Source: Alectoria sarmentosa (taxonomy: Eukaryota > Ascomycota > Lecanoromycetes > Lecanorales > Parmeliaceae). Taken from it: a stretch of DNA of 64,000 bases. How positions within the stretch are numbered: the first letter of the stretch is position 1; every line of letters starts with the position of its first letter. The notes beneath the pieces were generated by a model. It saw only the letters and a list, made by a program, of their open reading frames with translations, ran no database searches and had not been told where the DNA came from. The translations under genes and the position numbers were made by a program. Below, in pieces: positions 38,674 through 49,523 of the stretch. The stretch is taken from the NCBI GenBank assembly GCA_009733775.1, contig WOGZ01000101.1, positions 1-64,000 on the forward strand. Direction: 5' to 3'.

Positions 38674-40019
38674 TTCGAATAGTGATCAATATAAATACGT
38701 AAATGTTTCGCTAAATGTTTTAAATACAAAAAATTAATAATGCGATTATAAGTTTTATAAAATCTTTTATAATGTTAATAATTATGAATTAATATAAAAA
38801 TCTCTTATTCGAAAGCGTTAAATATATATAAACGTTTTTTATCATCATCAAAATTCGTATAATAAATGAGATTATTTCATAATTTAAATCGTAAATTAAC
38901 TCGTCGAATAATAACATTTTCGACGTCGTTATTATTAACTCTTAATTCGTTAATAAGAATGTTAGAAATAATAATTGCGATTTCTTTAACAATTTTAAAG
39001 ACCTTATTTTATTGAAGATTTTTTACATATTCGACGATGAGGCGTAATTTGAAGTTTATCAACATTTTTATCAAAATAATGTGATAATTAATAAACATTT
39101 CGATATAAAGCACGCTCGACAAAATAAATTTCTCGAAATTATAAATCGATTATTTATATAATGTTTTTAGCATATTTGATTCATTTTTTATTATTATAAT
39201 CGATGTTTATAATCGTAATAAAATATCGAAAACGATATTTACTTTATCGATTTTATAACGTATTATAAGATTAAATATAAAAAGATATTAAAATGCTCGA
39301 ATAAATCGTAAATTAAATTTATCGATATTTAAAATAATAAGATTTATTCAACGAAATATGAATATAATCATAAAATAATTTGTGTATATTATTATAAATA
39401 ATTTTTTGATAAACTCGATTATATATCGCATCTTTTTAACAATTCAAATTATGTTAATAATTTTTAATTTCATAAATTAATAATTTTGCTCGATTTAATT
39501 AAGCATTTTATTAAAAAAGACAATAGATTACACATTAATACGTGAAAAGACTTTTTTAAAATCGTTAACGACGTGATAAATTATAATAGTGAAATCTCAT
39601 TTTTTAAAAATATTAAGATTAATGTAAAGTTTATGATTAAAATTATAATAAATCAGAAACGTTAAATTAATAAAAGCTTTTTGAAGGTTTTTAAAGACTT
39701 TTATTTTTGTTTTTGTAAAATTATAATAAAAGATGTTAAATTGTTATTTATGTGTATATTTTTTAAATTTTTTGAAAAGTGCTTTTATAAACTTCGTTTT
39801 ACGTATTTATAAAACATTAATATGTTAAATATAACGAAAAATCGATAATCATAATTAATTCGTAAAATTAAGAAATGTTTTTAATTTGCGAAAAGATATC
39901 GAAAAATGTAACGATGTTATAACGATAAGTTTTTTTTTCGATATCGATAAATTTAAAAAGTTAATTCGTTAATTTAATAAGATTATAAAAGAGTATTTTA
40001 AAAAAAACTTTTTAAAATT

Positions 40020-40140
40020 TAAGTAAATTCGACGTTATTAAAATAAGGTGAAAAGCTTTCGTAGATGCTTTAAATGTTTTGATAAAATTTTGAAAAAGGT
40101 TATTATATCGTCGATATAAGCTTTAATAAAGTCACGTAAT
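40020..40140 (-). pseudogene. Reverse transcriptase relic of element D (YIDD preserved)
   Basis: Minus-strand reading FIKAYIDDIITFFKILSKHL, then KHLRKL, matches the fungal gypsy motif ARAYVDDIVIFS--LEEHLEHLR. The catalytic YIDD codons (40107-40118) survive. Upstream motifs are too mutated to read with confidence. Confidence 0.65.
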
Positions 40141-41672
40141 AATTTTAATAAACGATTAATTTATCGTTATATATAAAATAACGATCTTTTATATTTTATA
40201 AAAATCACGTTAAATTACTTTTAATTTCGATAAGATATTATTATAAATTTATGTCGATCTTTATAACGTATACGAAATTAATAAAAATAATTATTATCGT
40301 TAATTGTGAAAATATATAACGCTTCAGTTATCGTTATTATAATATTCGATTGAAGAGATCATAAATAAATATCGAATTTTGTGATTTTATTGAGTTCACG
40401 TATATTAACGATTATTCGATTTTTTTTATTATCGTTAAATAGTTACTTTTAAATCACGAATATAAAGTAATTATATAAGATAAATTGATTTAATTATTTC
40501 ATTTTATCTTAAATATAAAGTTTATCAAATGTGAAGTTAATAACTTTTCGATCTTTTTAATTAATCGAGTATATACGCGATAATTTAATTATAACATTTA
40601 ATTTTAGCGAAATAAACATTTTTTTTTTTTTAAATATATTCATTATGACGTTTTAATTTTTTTATATTTTTGAAAATTTCTTTATTATAATAACAATTTG
40701 AGAGATTATTTCGAATGTGTTATAAATCGTAATTTCATTATTTAACATATACTTAAATTGTGAATTAATTAATGTCGTCGATTTTATAAAGCTTAATAAA
40801 AGTTAAAACGTTGATAAAAATTCAAATAATGATAAAAATTTTATTACGAAAATAATCGAAATTAAGATAAAAGCAGTTATCATTATTATAAGATTTTTAA
40901 TAAAATTTCTTTTTCATGATTTTACGTTGTTGATAGCGAGATGAATATTAGCAATATTAATTATATAAACGTTATTTTACTCATATTTAAATAATGCATT
41001 TAATTTAATTTGTTTTAATAAACGAATTAATATAATTATAACGTTATAAACTTATATTATTAATATATTAACATTAATAATGTGTGTAAATATATCATCG
41101 ATAAATCTTAAATTTTAAGCGCAATTCGATTTAAATAAAAAGTTTTTATTATTAAAAATTTTGCTATTATAAATAATAAATATTTTAATAATAATATTCG
41201 ATATTATGATAATTATTAATTTAAAGCGAATTGTGCGTTTAAAATGAGAATTTAATTTAATAATAACATCGATAAAAACTTATAATTTTTGACATTTTGT
41301 TAAAGTAAAAACTTTAATATTTAAATTCACGAGTATTTTTTTCGACGTTATAATATTAATGTCGATGAAAATGTTAATCTTAAAATTATTTATAATATAA
41401 ATTTTTATAATAAAATAAATCGTTTTTATTAAATTATTAAAAGTATTTTAAACGTAAATCGATATCGTCGCATATTCATTAATACGAATAATTTTATTAT
41501 TTCTCTTTTTAACTAATAATAATATAATTATTTTTTTGATTTTTAATTTAAATACGTGTTTTAATAAATAAGCTCGATTATTTATAATGATTTCATAATT
41601 TATATTTGAAAACATTTCATTTTTTTTTGTTTTAAATTTCGGTGAAAAGCTTATTTTAAAAGTAACATATTT

Positions 41673-41909
41673 TCAATTTTTAAAGTTATAATTAAACTTA
41701 ATAGCATAATGTAATTTAATAATAAATTTGATAATATTAATATAAGCATTGTTTGTTATAAGTATTGCAAATTTGTTAAAAATTATTTTTAATAAGAAAT
41801 TTTGCTTCGAGCACGAGCTCCGCAAATGTTTAAAAAGTTTATTTTTAAATGAGAAATAAAATTCGCATTTGTTATATATGTGATCACTTTTTTTATTAAC
41901 GAAGTGCAC
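41673..41909 (-). pseudogene. Zinc-knuckle/protease-region relic of element D
   Basis: A 78-codon minus-strand frame with CEFYFSFKNKLFKHLRSSC, a C2H2-like finger that in fungal gypsy polyproteins (C--C---F-S-NKLH-HLR--C) precedes the aspartic protease. It then ends in -IIKFIIKLHYAIKF, resembling the strand leading to the protease. It fits the minus-strand gene order of element D. Confidence 0.5.
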
Positions 41910-42589
41910 GTTATATATATTATTATAATTATTTTTATCAAAATTAGCAAATTTTTTATCAAATATTAAAGTAAGTTTCTCGATAATATAATATTATTAA
42001 AAATCAATAAATTTATTATACTCGTCGTCAAAACTTTTATTAACATTTTCATTTATTTAATAAATTCGTTATTGTTACGAATACGATGAATATCGAAATT
42101 GATTATCTTAAAAAGATTATTAATATAACGATTTATTATTATTATAAAATAGTTTAATTAATATAATTAATATTATAAATAAACGTTATAATTAATTATC
42201 AATTTGAAGCGATTGAAAATCTAACTTGTTTATATTTAAGTCAGCGATGATTTGAAATTATTAAAATAAATTTTCGCTTAAGCGTTAATTTAATTGTGAT
42301 AGATTTTTATTTAAATATTAAAATTATTAATTAATATAAATATTAATATTATATTAACGAGAAATGAAAAATTGTTAAGTATAATAAAATTGATTAAATT
42401 AATTAAATTAACGATCGTAAAATTGTTATTCAAAATCGATATTTTATTGTTTTTGTTATTGTTAACAAAATTGAGATTAATCATAATTATTTTTATTATT
42501 ATTTTTAAATCGAGATTGTCGATTTAATTATTGAATTGAAATTTTTATGTTTAATTTTTCTTTTATATATTTATTGTTATGGTTTTTTT

Positions 42590-42750
42590 CTTTTTATCTT
42601 TCTTATGTGCCTGTGTCACATTTACATCAGTATTCGATATGCTCGATATGCTCGATATGCCTTCATGCTTGCGCTAGTTTCGATTCGGCCTAGCGCTTTG
42701 GCGAGTGCGCACCCTCTTCATGGTGTCGCTTTTTGTAATTACTTTTCATA
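42590..42750. other. Un-RIPed patch inside element D with a short tandem repeat
   Basis: About 160 bp of balanced composition in a surrounding sea of AT. It contains three copies of CGATATGCT (from about 42634) and TTCGGCCTAGCGCTTTGGCG. The 71-codon frame over it (42536-42751) is not recognisable. It may be a later insertion, a region of the element present once in the genome and so untouched, or a converted segment. Confidence 0.5.
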
Positions 42751-44439
42751 AATAATATTCTTTACATATTATCAATATAAGTTATTGCACACACATTAAG
42801 TCCTTAACATTTATTTGCATAAGTTTATTATTTATATTTGCAATCATTAAAATTTATAAAATATGAGTTAATTATAATAATCTTCTCAGACTTTTTAATG
42901 TTTCGACGAAGTTTTAAGTTAATGTTATTATAAATAATGTCAAGTTGATTTTTAATAAAAATTATGTTAGCGTTTTTAATCGATTGAAGAATTTTTTAAA
43001 TATATTTATATAATTTACGTCGAGTGTTAATATTATATAAAGTGTAATGTTTATAAAGCATAACATTAATAATTATCGTAATAAATTTCTTAAATTTATC
43101 GATAAACAAAATAACTTATTCGTTTATATCGTTATCGAATTTAATAATTCGACGTTTCGTAATTGAGAATTTAATAGTTTATTATTTTAAAGTCGTGTCA
43201 CGTAAATTCATTTATAGATTTTTTCGTATTAAATTAACATTTTTAACGATAATAAGATTTTTAACACGTTTAATAAATAAATATATATCACGAAAATATG
43301 TTTTTTTATTAATATACTCGATTGTTGATTTATTGTTAATTGATTTATCGTTATATATAAAATCGAAAAAGTTTAAATTATTAATATTTCATTTGCTCTC
43401 GTTATTATCTTTTATTATAATAAATTCGAAAAGTTCGAACTTATTAAATAAGTTTTATTATTTAATTTATAATAAATATTCGATAACGTATTAAATTATA
43501 ATAACATTAATAATTGTTTATATATTTGAATCGATAATAAAGATTATGTTAATAAGACGATTAATAAAATCAATCAATGAATAATAGATAATTTTTTCAA
43601 CAAAGGTTGTTTTGATAATAAAGTCGTTTATATTTGAAAATGAAAATATCGAATTAATAACGATAAATGTAATAATTAACGAGATATATAAAATAGTTTC
43701 GATAAAAAATAAATCTTCGAAAAGACGACGTAATTGTTTAATAATTGCTTTAAAGTTACGAACTATTAATTTAATTATTATTCGATCGATGATTTAATTT
43801 TTTGATTAAGTTTATTATAATTCGATAAGCGAATTAAATAATGAAAACCTTAATCGAGCACGTTGCTTTTTTATTATAATTAAAAAAAAAGTTACTTTAA
43901 TAAATTTAAATGTATTTTTTATAAAATAACTAATAATTAATCGAATAATGAAATTAATAAAATCACTTAATTAATGATCAAAATTAATGAAATCTTGTAA
44001 CTGCTAAACTTGAACGACGATGTTACGAAAAATAACGATGTTACGAGAAATTGACGAGGTAATCAAATTAATAAGAAAATATCTTATAAAGATCACTTAA
44101 TAATCAACGTATTGATTAATAAACTTGATAATATAATTGTTAATAAATCGATTAATAATAACTATTATGTTAATTAATAAAGGTTTTTAATTTAATAAAA
44201 GTCGATCAGATGGTGATTATGCTGAATAAATATTATTATTATTATTATAAATGCATATGCTTTTATAAATGTGATTATGAAAATGAATATAAAATTGATT
44301 AATTCTTTTCTTTACAAAATTAGTTATTTATATAAATTTGCCAAGTCATTAATTTAATAAAATATTTTTTTGATAAGTGTAATCGTTAAATGAGATAAAT
44401 ATTTCGATAAAATAAGTGCTTATTATAATTATTATAACA

Positions 44440-45050
44440 ATAAATAAATTGTTTTATATTTAAATTGATATAAAAAAAGCTTAATAAAATATAAGCATAA
44501 ATTATTAAAAAGTTGACGATGCTTTCACGAAATATCGATAAATTTATTACTTTTATAACGTTATATTTTATTATAAATAAAGAATAAAATAATCGACGAT
44601 AAGTTATACTTTATCAAATTATCGTTTAATATTTTTAAAAAATATATTTATCGATTTCTTTTAACTTACTTCACGATTATTAAAATTCAAAAATCGCTTG
44701 AAATTATTATAAAAAAATAATAAAAACTCGTATTTTCAACGATAAAATCTTATCGAAAAATAAAATATATCGCAATAATTTATATAATTATAACGTATTT
44801 ATTAAATTATAAAGATAAAATTTATAAAAAATGCGTATCTTTAAAATTTTTAATTGCATTTTTAAATTTACTTTTTTCGTATATCATATCGAACACGATT
44901 TAAAAATCACATTATCGTTTTTTAAGTTTAAAAACACATAAAATGTTTTTATTCATAATTTTCAATATTCGCGAATATTAATATTTGTTATATCGAAAGA
45001 TTATCGAATGTGATTTTCTTTAATTAAGGATTATTTATTTTTTCGAATAA
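44440..45050. other. AT-rich margin of the transposon block
   Basis: RIP-like AT-rich sequence between element D and the gene island. Composition switches within a few tens of bases near 45050. Nothing recognisable was seen. Confidence 0.5.
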
Positions 45051-45356
45051 CCTGCTATAAGGGGTGAGCGCTATATGAAAATTCGATTCCCTTATTTTAA
45101 CCCTGACGACGACAGTTTGGGTAAACCTCCCCCTCGATTAGGGCGTACCCTAAGTCGGAAACAAAAACAACTTTAAGCTAGATAGGCTGGAACCATGACA
45201 TTCTTAGTATTACTAAGCAGGGAAGTTCATAAGCTATATTTCGTAGTTAAAAAATCCATCATCCTTTCTACCCACTAGATCAGGGATCCTGTCTTTTCTG
45301 TACCCTGCACATCAATTTTCTCTTTTCGACCGCAACACGAAATGAACCTAGACTCG

Positions 45357-46353
45357 CTATGTGTAGTGAGCACCAAAAGCCTCATGGAGCGCCTCAGGTT
45401 GACGCCACTGGCCGAGAGACCTGATACGCTGGGTCTGTAGGATGATTCTTCACCATCCACCTGCGCACTTCGTCCTATCGTTACTTAGCCGGCAGCCCAT
45501 GCCATGCGGATCGCGTATTTAACTTACCCAGTTACGGCACTGATGCGGAATTCCGTAGCCATCAACATGCTCCGGGTTGGACTCGGATCGCCACTCGAGC
45601 GTGGTATCAGCCTGGCACAGAATGTTCTGCTTGACATAGTCAACGCAGTGAAAGAGATGAGCAAGCTTGCCCTTGGGCAGCTCGACTGAAGTATTGGCAA
45701 CGTGTAACTCGCTCATGGTACCCTCATCGCGCGTCATGAGCCCGACAAGCGCGTTTCGGATCATTCGCTATGTCCCAAACCAGTCAGTGGCCAGGCGTCC
45801 CAGATACGGACCTCGACTCCCTCCGTACTCACCATGCAATGGTACTCGTGTGTGACAACCACGCCGTACACGCCCGCCCCAGGTACCGCCGTCTTTAGGC
45901 CGGGCCTCAACCCAAACTGCTTCCAATTCGGTATGGTTACCATCCCTGAGTCGTCGATTAGGTTCTGCCATAGGTCGTGTGCCACTGGACTGAACTCCCA
46001 CTCGTCTGAGGACGCGAACGTCGTCTCGTGCATCGCAACTGCGCCCAGGTTTAGTGTAGGTATACAAGCTGTGCCATAGTAGCCTTACACTGAGGTACTG
46101 GTCCCTTGTGCGGTACATAGAACGTCCGAGCGAGCAGAATTGTTTCGACCACGACCAATGCAGTCAAGATACTAACGATAAACCCAGAAGCACGCCGACG
46201 GAATTTTGTACGTCGTTGGGAACGTGTATCCTTCTCAGAATCGGCCAGGATATCATAGCCATAGGCGCTAGAGCTTCTTGAGGGGCTTTCTACGAGAAAA
46301 GGAGCCTTTCTCAGTTCATCGCTACCTTTGTGCCCCGAGAGTGAGTCCAACAT
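45357..46353 (-). CDS. UstYa-family (DUF3328) oxidase, dikaritin-type RiPP tailoring enzyme
   Basis: Spliced model: exons 46353-46089, 46038-45833, 45767-45528 and 45434-45357, giving 262 residues. All three introns (50, 65 and 93 bp) have GT..AG borders and every junction keeps the frame. A single membrane helix lies at about 57-78, after a basic cytosolic tail. The lumenal part carries the two family signatures, HEYHC (152-156) and HLFHC (194-198), followed by LCQADTTLEW and a closing GYGIPHQCRNW (229-237 end). The block IPNWKQFGLRPG (124-135) is also typical. In ustiloxin, phomopsin, asperipin and cyclochlorotine pathways such proteins catalyse oxidative cyclisation or hydroxylation of peptides, probably with copper bound by the His/Cys motifs. 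It sits 0.7 kb from a second family member and 3.2 kb from the repeat precursor. An upstream in-frame ATG at 46485 would add 44 residues; I prefer 46353 because the family has short N-termini. Confidence 0.88.
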
Positions 46354-47057
46354 GTTACTGAGGTATGTTAGAGAGTGGGAGTAAGAGCGAAAGACGTGAC
46401 AGCGGCTTGGGGAGTGGACTGACTCGAGGCAGAATACCTGGTTAAGAACAAACGATTTTCCAAATAGACCGGACCCCGCAGTCAAGACTGATTCAAGCCC
46501 GCGCTAGGAGAAAGTCATGCCATTCAAGTTTGACGAACAGTCTCCTGCCGGTTCAGGACGTCTTTGTCTCGGAGAACATGCAGCGCGCGAGACTCTGGTC
46601 GTGCAGTGCACTTGTGAACTGCCAATCAAGGTCGAGACCGAGTGCCTCCTAGAGGCCAACGGGAGCCAATGGGGACGTTGACACAACTAGAGTGCTCATA
46701 CTGGATCCAATTGCCTTATCACTGATATGTTATCTTTTTTGGTTCAACATGGACGCGGGATTTTCTCTATTGCGCTAAGCTAAATTGAAATTGCCTATTT
46801 CGGAGTATCGAAACATTTGGCGTCTCTCGCGCAGCTTCTCTGCAATATCCACGTCTTCAAAAGCTCGAGCATTATTGCAAGCCTGAATTCCGCGGACTAA
46901 TGTGACGTGCTACTGCCCGCTTGACGATATGTCTGGGGAGTAATTTCAACGTTCCGTTTCTCATTTGTACGTTTATGACTGTTTTAGTTGGGCCCGCCAC
47001 CCCAAGAGCATGAGATAAAATATGGTTACAATGACCCAATTACTAACACCACCGCGA
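46354..47057. promoter_or_regulatory. Spacer between the two UstY genes, presumed promoter of the 45357-46353 gene
   Basis: About 700 bp of balanced sequence without a convincing frame. Both neighbours are on the minus strand, so it must hold the end of one gene and the promoter of the next. No specific binding site was recognised. Confidence 0.45.
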
Positions 47058-48087
47058 CTAAGACACATCAATTTTATTAGACGCAATCTGGTTGAGCGAG
47101 AGCGCTTGCTTGTATGCCTCTGACATATGATGGATCGGAGCGTTCTTCGGTTTCCTGATGGTCGATTTGAAGTATGACATATCGACCGATTTCTCCTCTT
47201 GCCACTTGAGGATCGTGTCGAAATCGCGGCAGATATGTGTGTCATCGAAATTGGGGAATGGGATCTGCTGGATGTCCACCCAGTAATGCATGATCGGCTC
47301 GACCGACGCGCTACAAGTGAGAGCTTGCAGGACAATCTCCAGACAGTGTGACACATGAGCTTGATGCGATGGCGTCGGAATATCGTCGACGAACTTTCCA
47401 CCGTAGTAGTCATCAAAGTAGATTTCCTTCCGGAGGGCGTTCAGGCAATGAATCTGATGGAACACATCCAGACGTGCGATATGGGCGTCATCACCGAAAT
47501 CATAGGAATGTGGGAATCTTGCCGTGTCTCGTGGATCAACGCCTCGTTTCCTGACGTCTTCGGAGGTCATGGGAATGGGGTTGATGTTCCCGAGGCGGGC
47601 CCAGGCTGCATCGACTTCTGGAGAAGGAGGCTGACGATAGATGGATGGATGAGGTGGATCAGTGAAGGAACCGTTGCGCTTGATCTTTACAATTGGAATG
47701 TGAATCTGGTCAAATATAGGAGCTTCACAGACATTAGCCGCCGACTGTTATACCCTGGGGGGACCACTCACAATGCTCGGAGCTCTTGCGGAGTATGCCG
47801 TTATCAAATGGGTCGTCCGGCTTCATAAGCCTGTATCCACTGATGCCAAACAGGGTGACTGAAAGGCAGAACACGGCTATGTTGAAAATCAAGATGATGC
47901 CATTGCAGTGATTGTAGTGATACAAAGATTTCCTCTTGGCTAAGAGGGTCTCCGTAGAGCTGGTGTCAGAAGACGCTTCATCCAAGACAGCTTTGACCGA
48001 GTATCCTTCGTCGTACACCTCCGCCTTCTCATTGATGACATGATAGACATGATTGATGAGATTGTTCTTGAAAAAGTTGGGCGCCAT
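47058..48087 (-). CDS. UstYb-like (DUF3328) oxidase, dikaritin-type RiPP tailoring enzyme
   Basis: Spliced model: exons 48087-47772 and 47722-47058 with one 49-bp intron (GTGAGT..GGCTAATG..GAAG), giving 326 residues. A membrane helix is at about 62-85. After the splice the protein reads SPIFDQIHIPIV, then YRQPPSPEVDAAWARL, the two conserved blocks ahead of the catalytic part in this family. The paired motifs are HQIHC (194-198, in DVFHQIHCLNALRK) and HVSHC (228-232), followed by HYW and HICRDFDTILKWQEE near the end. A C-terminal extension of about 50 residues is hydrophilic. It shares little sequence with the other UstY here beyond the motifs, as is usual when two paralogues act on one peptide (UstYa/UstYb pairs). 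It is divergently oriented to the precursor gene, 1.4 kb away. Which reaction each enzyme performs cannot be told from sequence. Confidence 0.9.
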
Positions 48088-48777
48088 AGCGTAAGAAGTG
48101 TTGTCGAAGAGCAGCGGGATTGCGAAGGAAGGGGAGGGAAGAAGGTTGAGAAGAGCAGCATGTGACCGATAATGCTTCGAGCTGGGCTTTGATGCTACCT
48201 AGCTTTTGATTCGCAGCGCACATGAGTTGTCCACTCTGCCATGGCAATGGCAATGGACCAACCAGCAACATTCTGCCAGACAGCAGTGCTCCTGCATGCG
48301 CATGGAGCTATGTCGTCTGTCTTGAAGCCCAGGTCAATAGGATGCCGTCCCGTTCCCGTTCCTGTTCCTTGAGAGTTTTACTAGCGTCTATGCGCGTCAT
48401 CTGCAGGGTAAAGTAAAGTACCTTATTCTAAGTAGACGGGCAACTACTTATCGCCAACCCACACTTTCTTTGTCCGTATTCATACATCAACTTATATCCG
48501 TTCGAATTATCTTCCTGCTTGAGTCTTTGTATCTCGTAAATGATGTATTCCTGTCGGCGTTCCATCCATCCTGCGATACATATGGCCCAGCGACCACAGC
48601 ACTTCAAGTTCGCTTCAAATCGTTAGCCTATCACTGGCTGGCCGAACGCTCATCTGACCCCGCGCAGGCAACGTGCATGAAGCTCTCGGAGCTTGCTCCT
48701 TCTTTCCACTTCGCCTCCTCATCGACCTTGTCCTCTTGAGCTTTAAGTTCGCACACATCATCAATGCAAGCCACCAA

Positions 48778-48899
48778 GCTGCAGCTTCCTTGCTGCTCGT
48801 GATATCAACGACTTCGCTGCAGCTTCCTTGCTGCTCGTAATGTCAATGTCAACGACTTCGCTGCAGCTTCCTTGCTGCTCGTAATGTCAACGCCTTCGC
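48778..48899 (+). repeat. Tandem repeat, three copies of a 38-44 bp unit
   Basis: GCTGCAGCTTCCTTGCTGCT starts at 48778, 48816 and 48860; each is followed by CGT-AT-TCAACG-CTTCG. The second copy has a 6-bp internal stutter (TGTCAA twice). No coding role is apparent. Confidence 0.75.
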
Positions 48900-49064
48900 G
48901 CAAGCTACTGTTCTCTTTCCGCAAGGTCAAACCATCCTTCGCCGCTATTGAAGACGCCACTATGCGGTTGGAAAGTCGCTGTCCAACCAGGCCACATACA
49001 CTTCACGCCGAATGCTTTGCGCCGTGGCTTCGAATGTTAAATCCCTCAAATAGCTCACTATCCT

Positions 49065-49272
49065 GACGGCATGTTCTTGACCAGCTGATCCAGCACGACA
49101 TGAGTATGACTCAGGCCTTGCTCGTTGCAGTAGGAACGGAACTCTGCGGAGAGATATCAATCACCCTGGATCCTGCACGTCGGAGGGGTTCGACGGCATG
49201 TTACTGACTAGCTACTCTAACACGACATGAATGTGACAGAGGCGTTGCTCGTTGCAGTAGAAGCAAAACTCT
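49065..49272 (-). pseudogene. Two diverged copies of an 81-bp coding-like segment
   Basis: Copies at 49065-49145 and 49192-49272 both begin GACGGCATGTT and end with a CTCGTTGCAGTAG..AACTCT segment. On the minus strand the first reads YCNEQGLSHTHVVLDQLV then NMPSG before a stop; the second reads YCNEQRLCHIHVVLE then a stop. Substitutions fall in a protein-like pattern, so this looks like a small duplicated exon of a decayed gene. Family not recognised. Confidence 0.45.
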
Positions 49273-49523
49273 CAGAGAACAGGCAGATACGGACAGAGTC
49301 AACTAGGAAAGTGATTCGAAAAAATGTGGGTTAATGCATAGATACGGGATTCTTCTCTTTTTCGTCACGTCTATTGCCAATAGTGTCTGCAAGATGGAGG
49401 CTTAGCAACGAGTCCACAATCAAAGTACAAAGGAAGGCTCGGTTCCACTCTCAGACCATCTCCGACTCCTGCTCCATATCTTTACGAATCTCTTCAACCC
49501 TACGACACACTCGAATTTTCACC

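Larger units (their letters stand above)
37064..44439 (-). mobile_element. Element D: complete minus-strand Ty3/gypsy retrotransposon, RIP-mutated
   Basis: LTRs of 197 bp at 37064-37260 and 44243-44439 share ATGCATATGCTTTTATAA, TTCTTTTCTTTACA and TAAAATAAGTGCTTAT and both end ATAACA. The flanking 5-mers are identical, ATAAA at 37059-37063 and 44440-44444. On the minus strand, in gypsy order, are a zinc-finger/protease-region relic (41673-41909), reverse transcriptase (YIDD at 40107-40118) and integrase (38458-38673). Total length is 7,376 bp. A patch at 42590-42750 is markedly less AT-rich than the rest. Confidence 0.8.
48088..49523. promoter_or_regulatory. Divergent intergenic region between UstYb-like gene and precursor, with repeats and gene debris
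   Basis: It separates the minus-strand oxidase from the plus-strand precursor and presumably carries both promoters. Inside are a threefold tandem repeat (48778-48899) and two diverged copies of an 81-bp segment (49065-49145 and 49192-49272). No cluster-specific regulator gene is present in the island. I cannot name an operator. Confidence 0.5.

Noticed and set aside
11375..45050. A regional centromere
   Set aside because: The AT-rich block is large enough to suggest it, but it is fully explainable as nested transposons, and nothing in the sequence speaks for a kinetochore site.
48470..48739. 89-codon plus-strand frame as a cluster gene
   Set aside because: No signal peptide, motif or intron support; composition is like chance frames in intergenic DNA.
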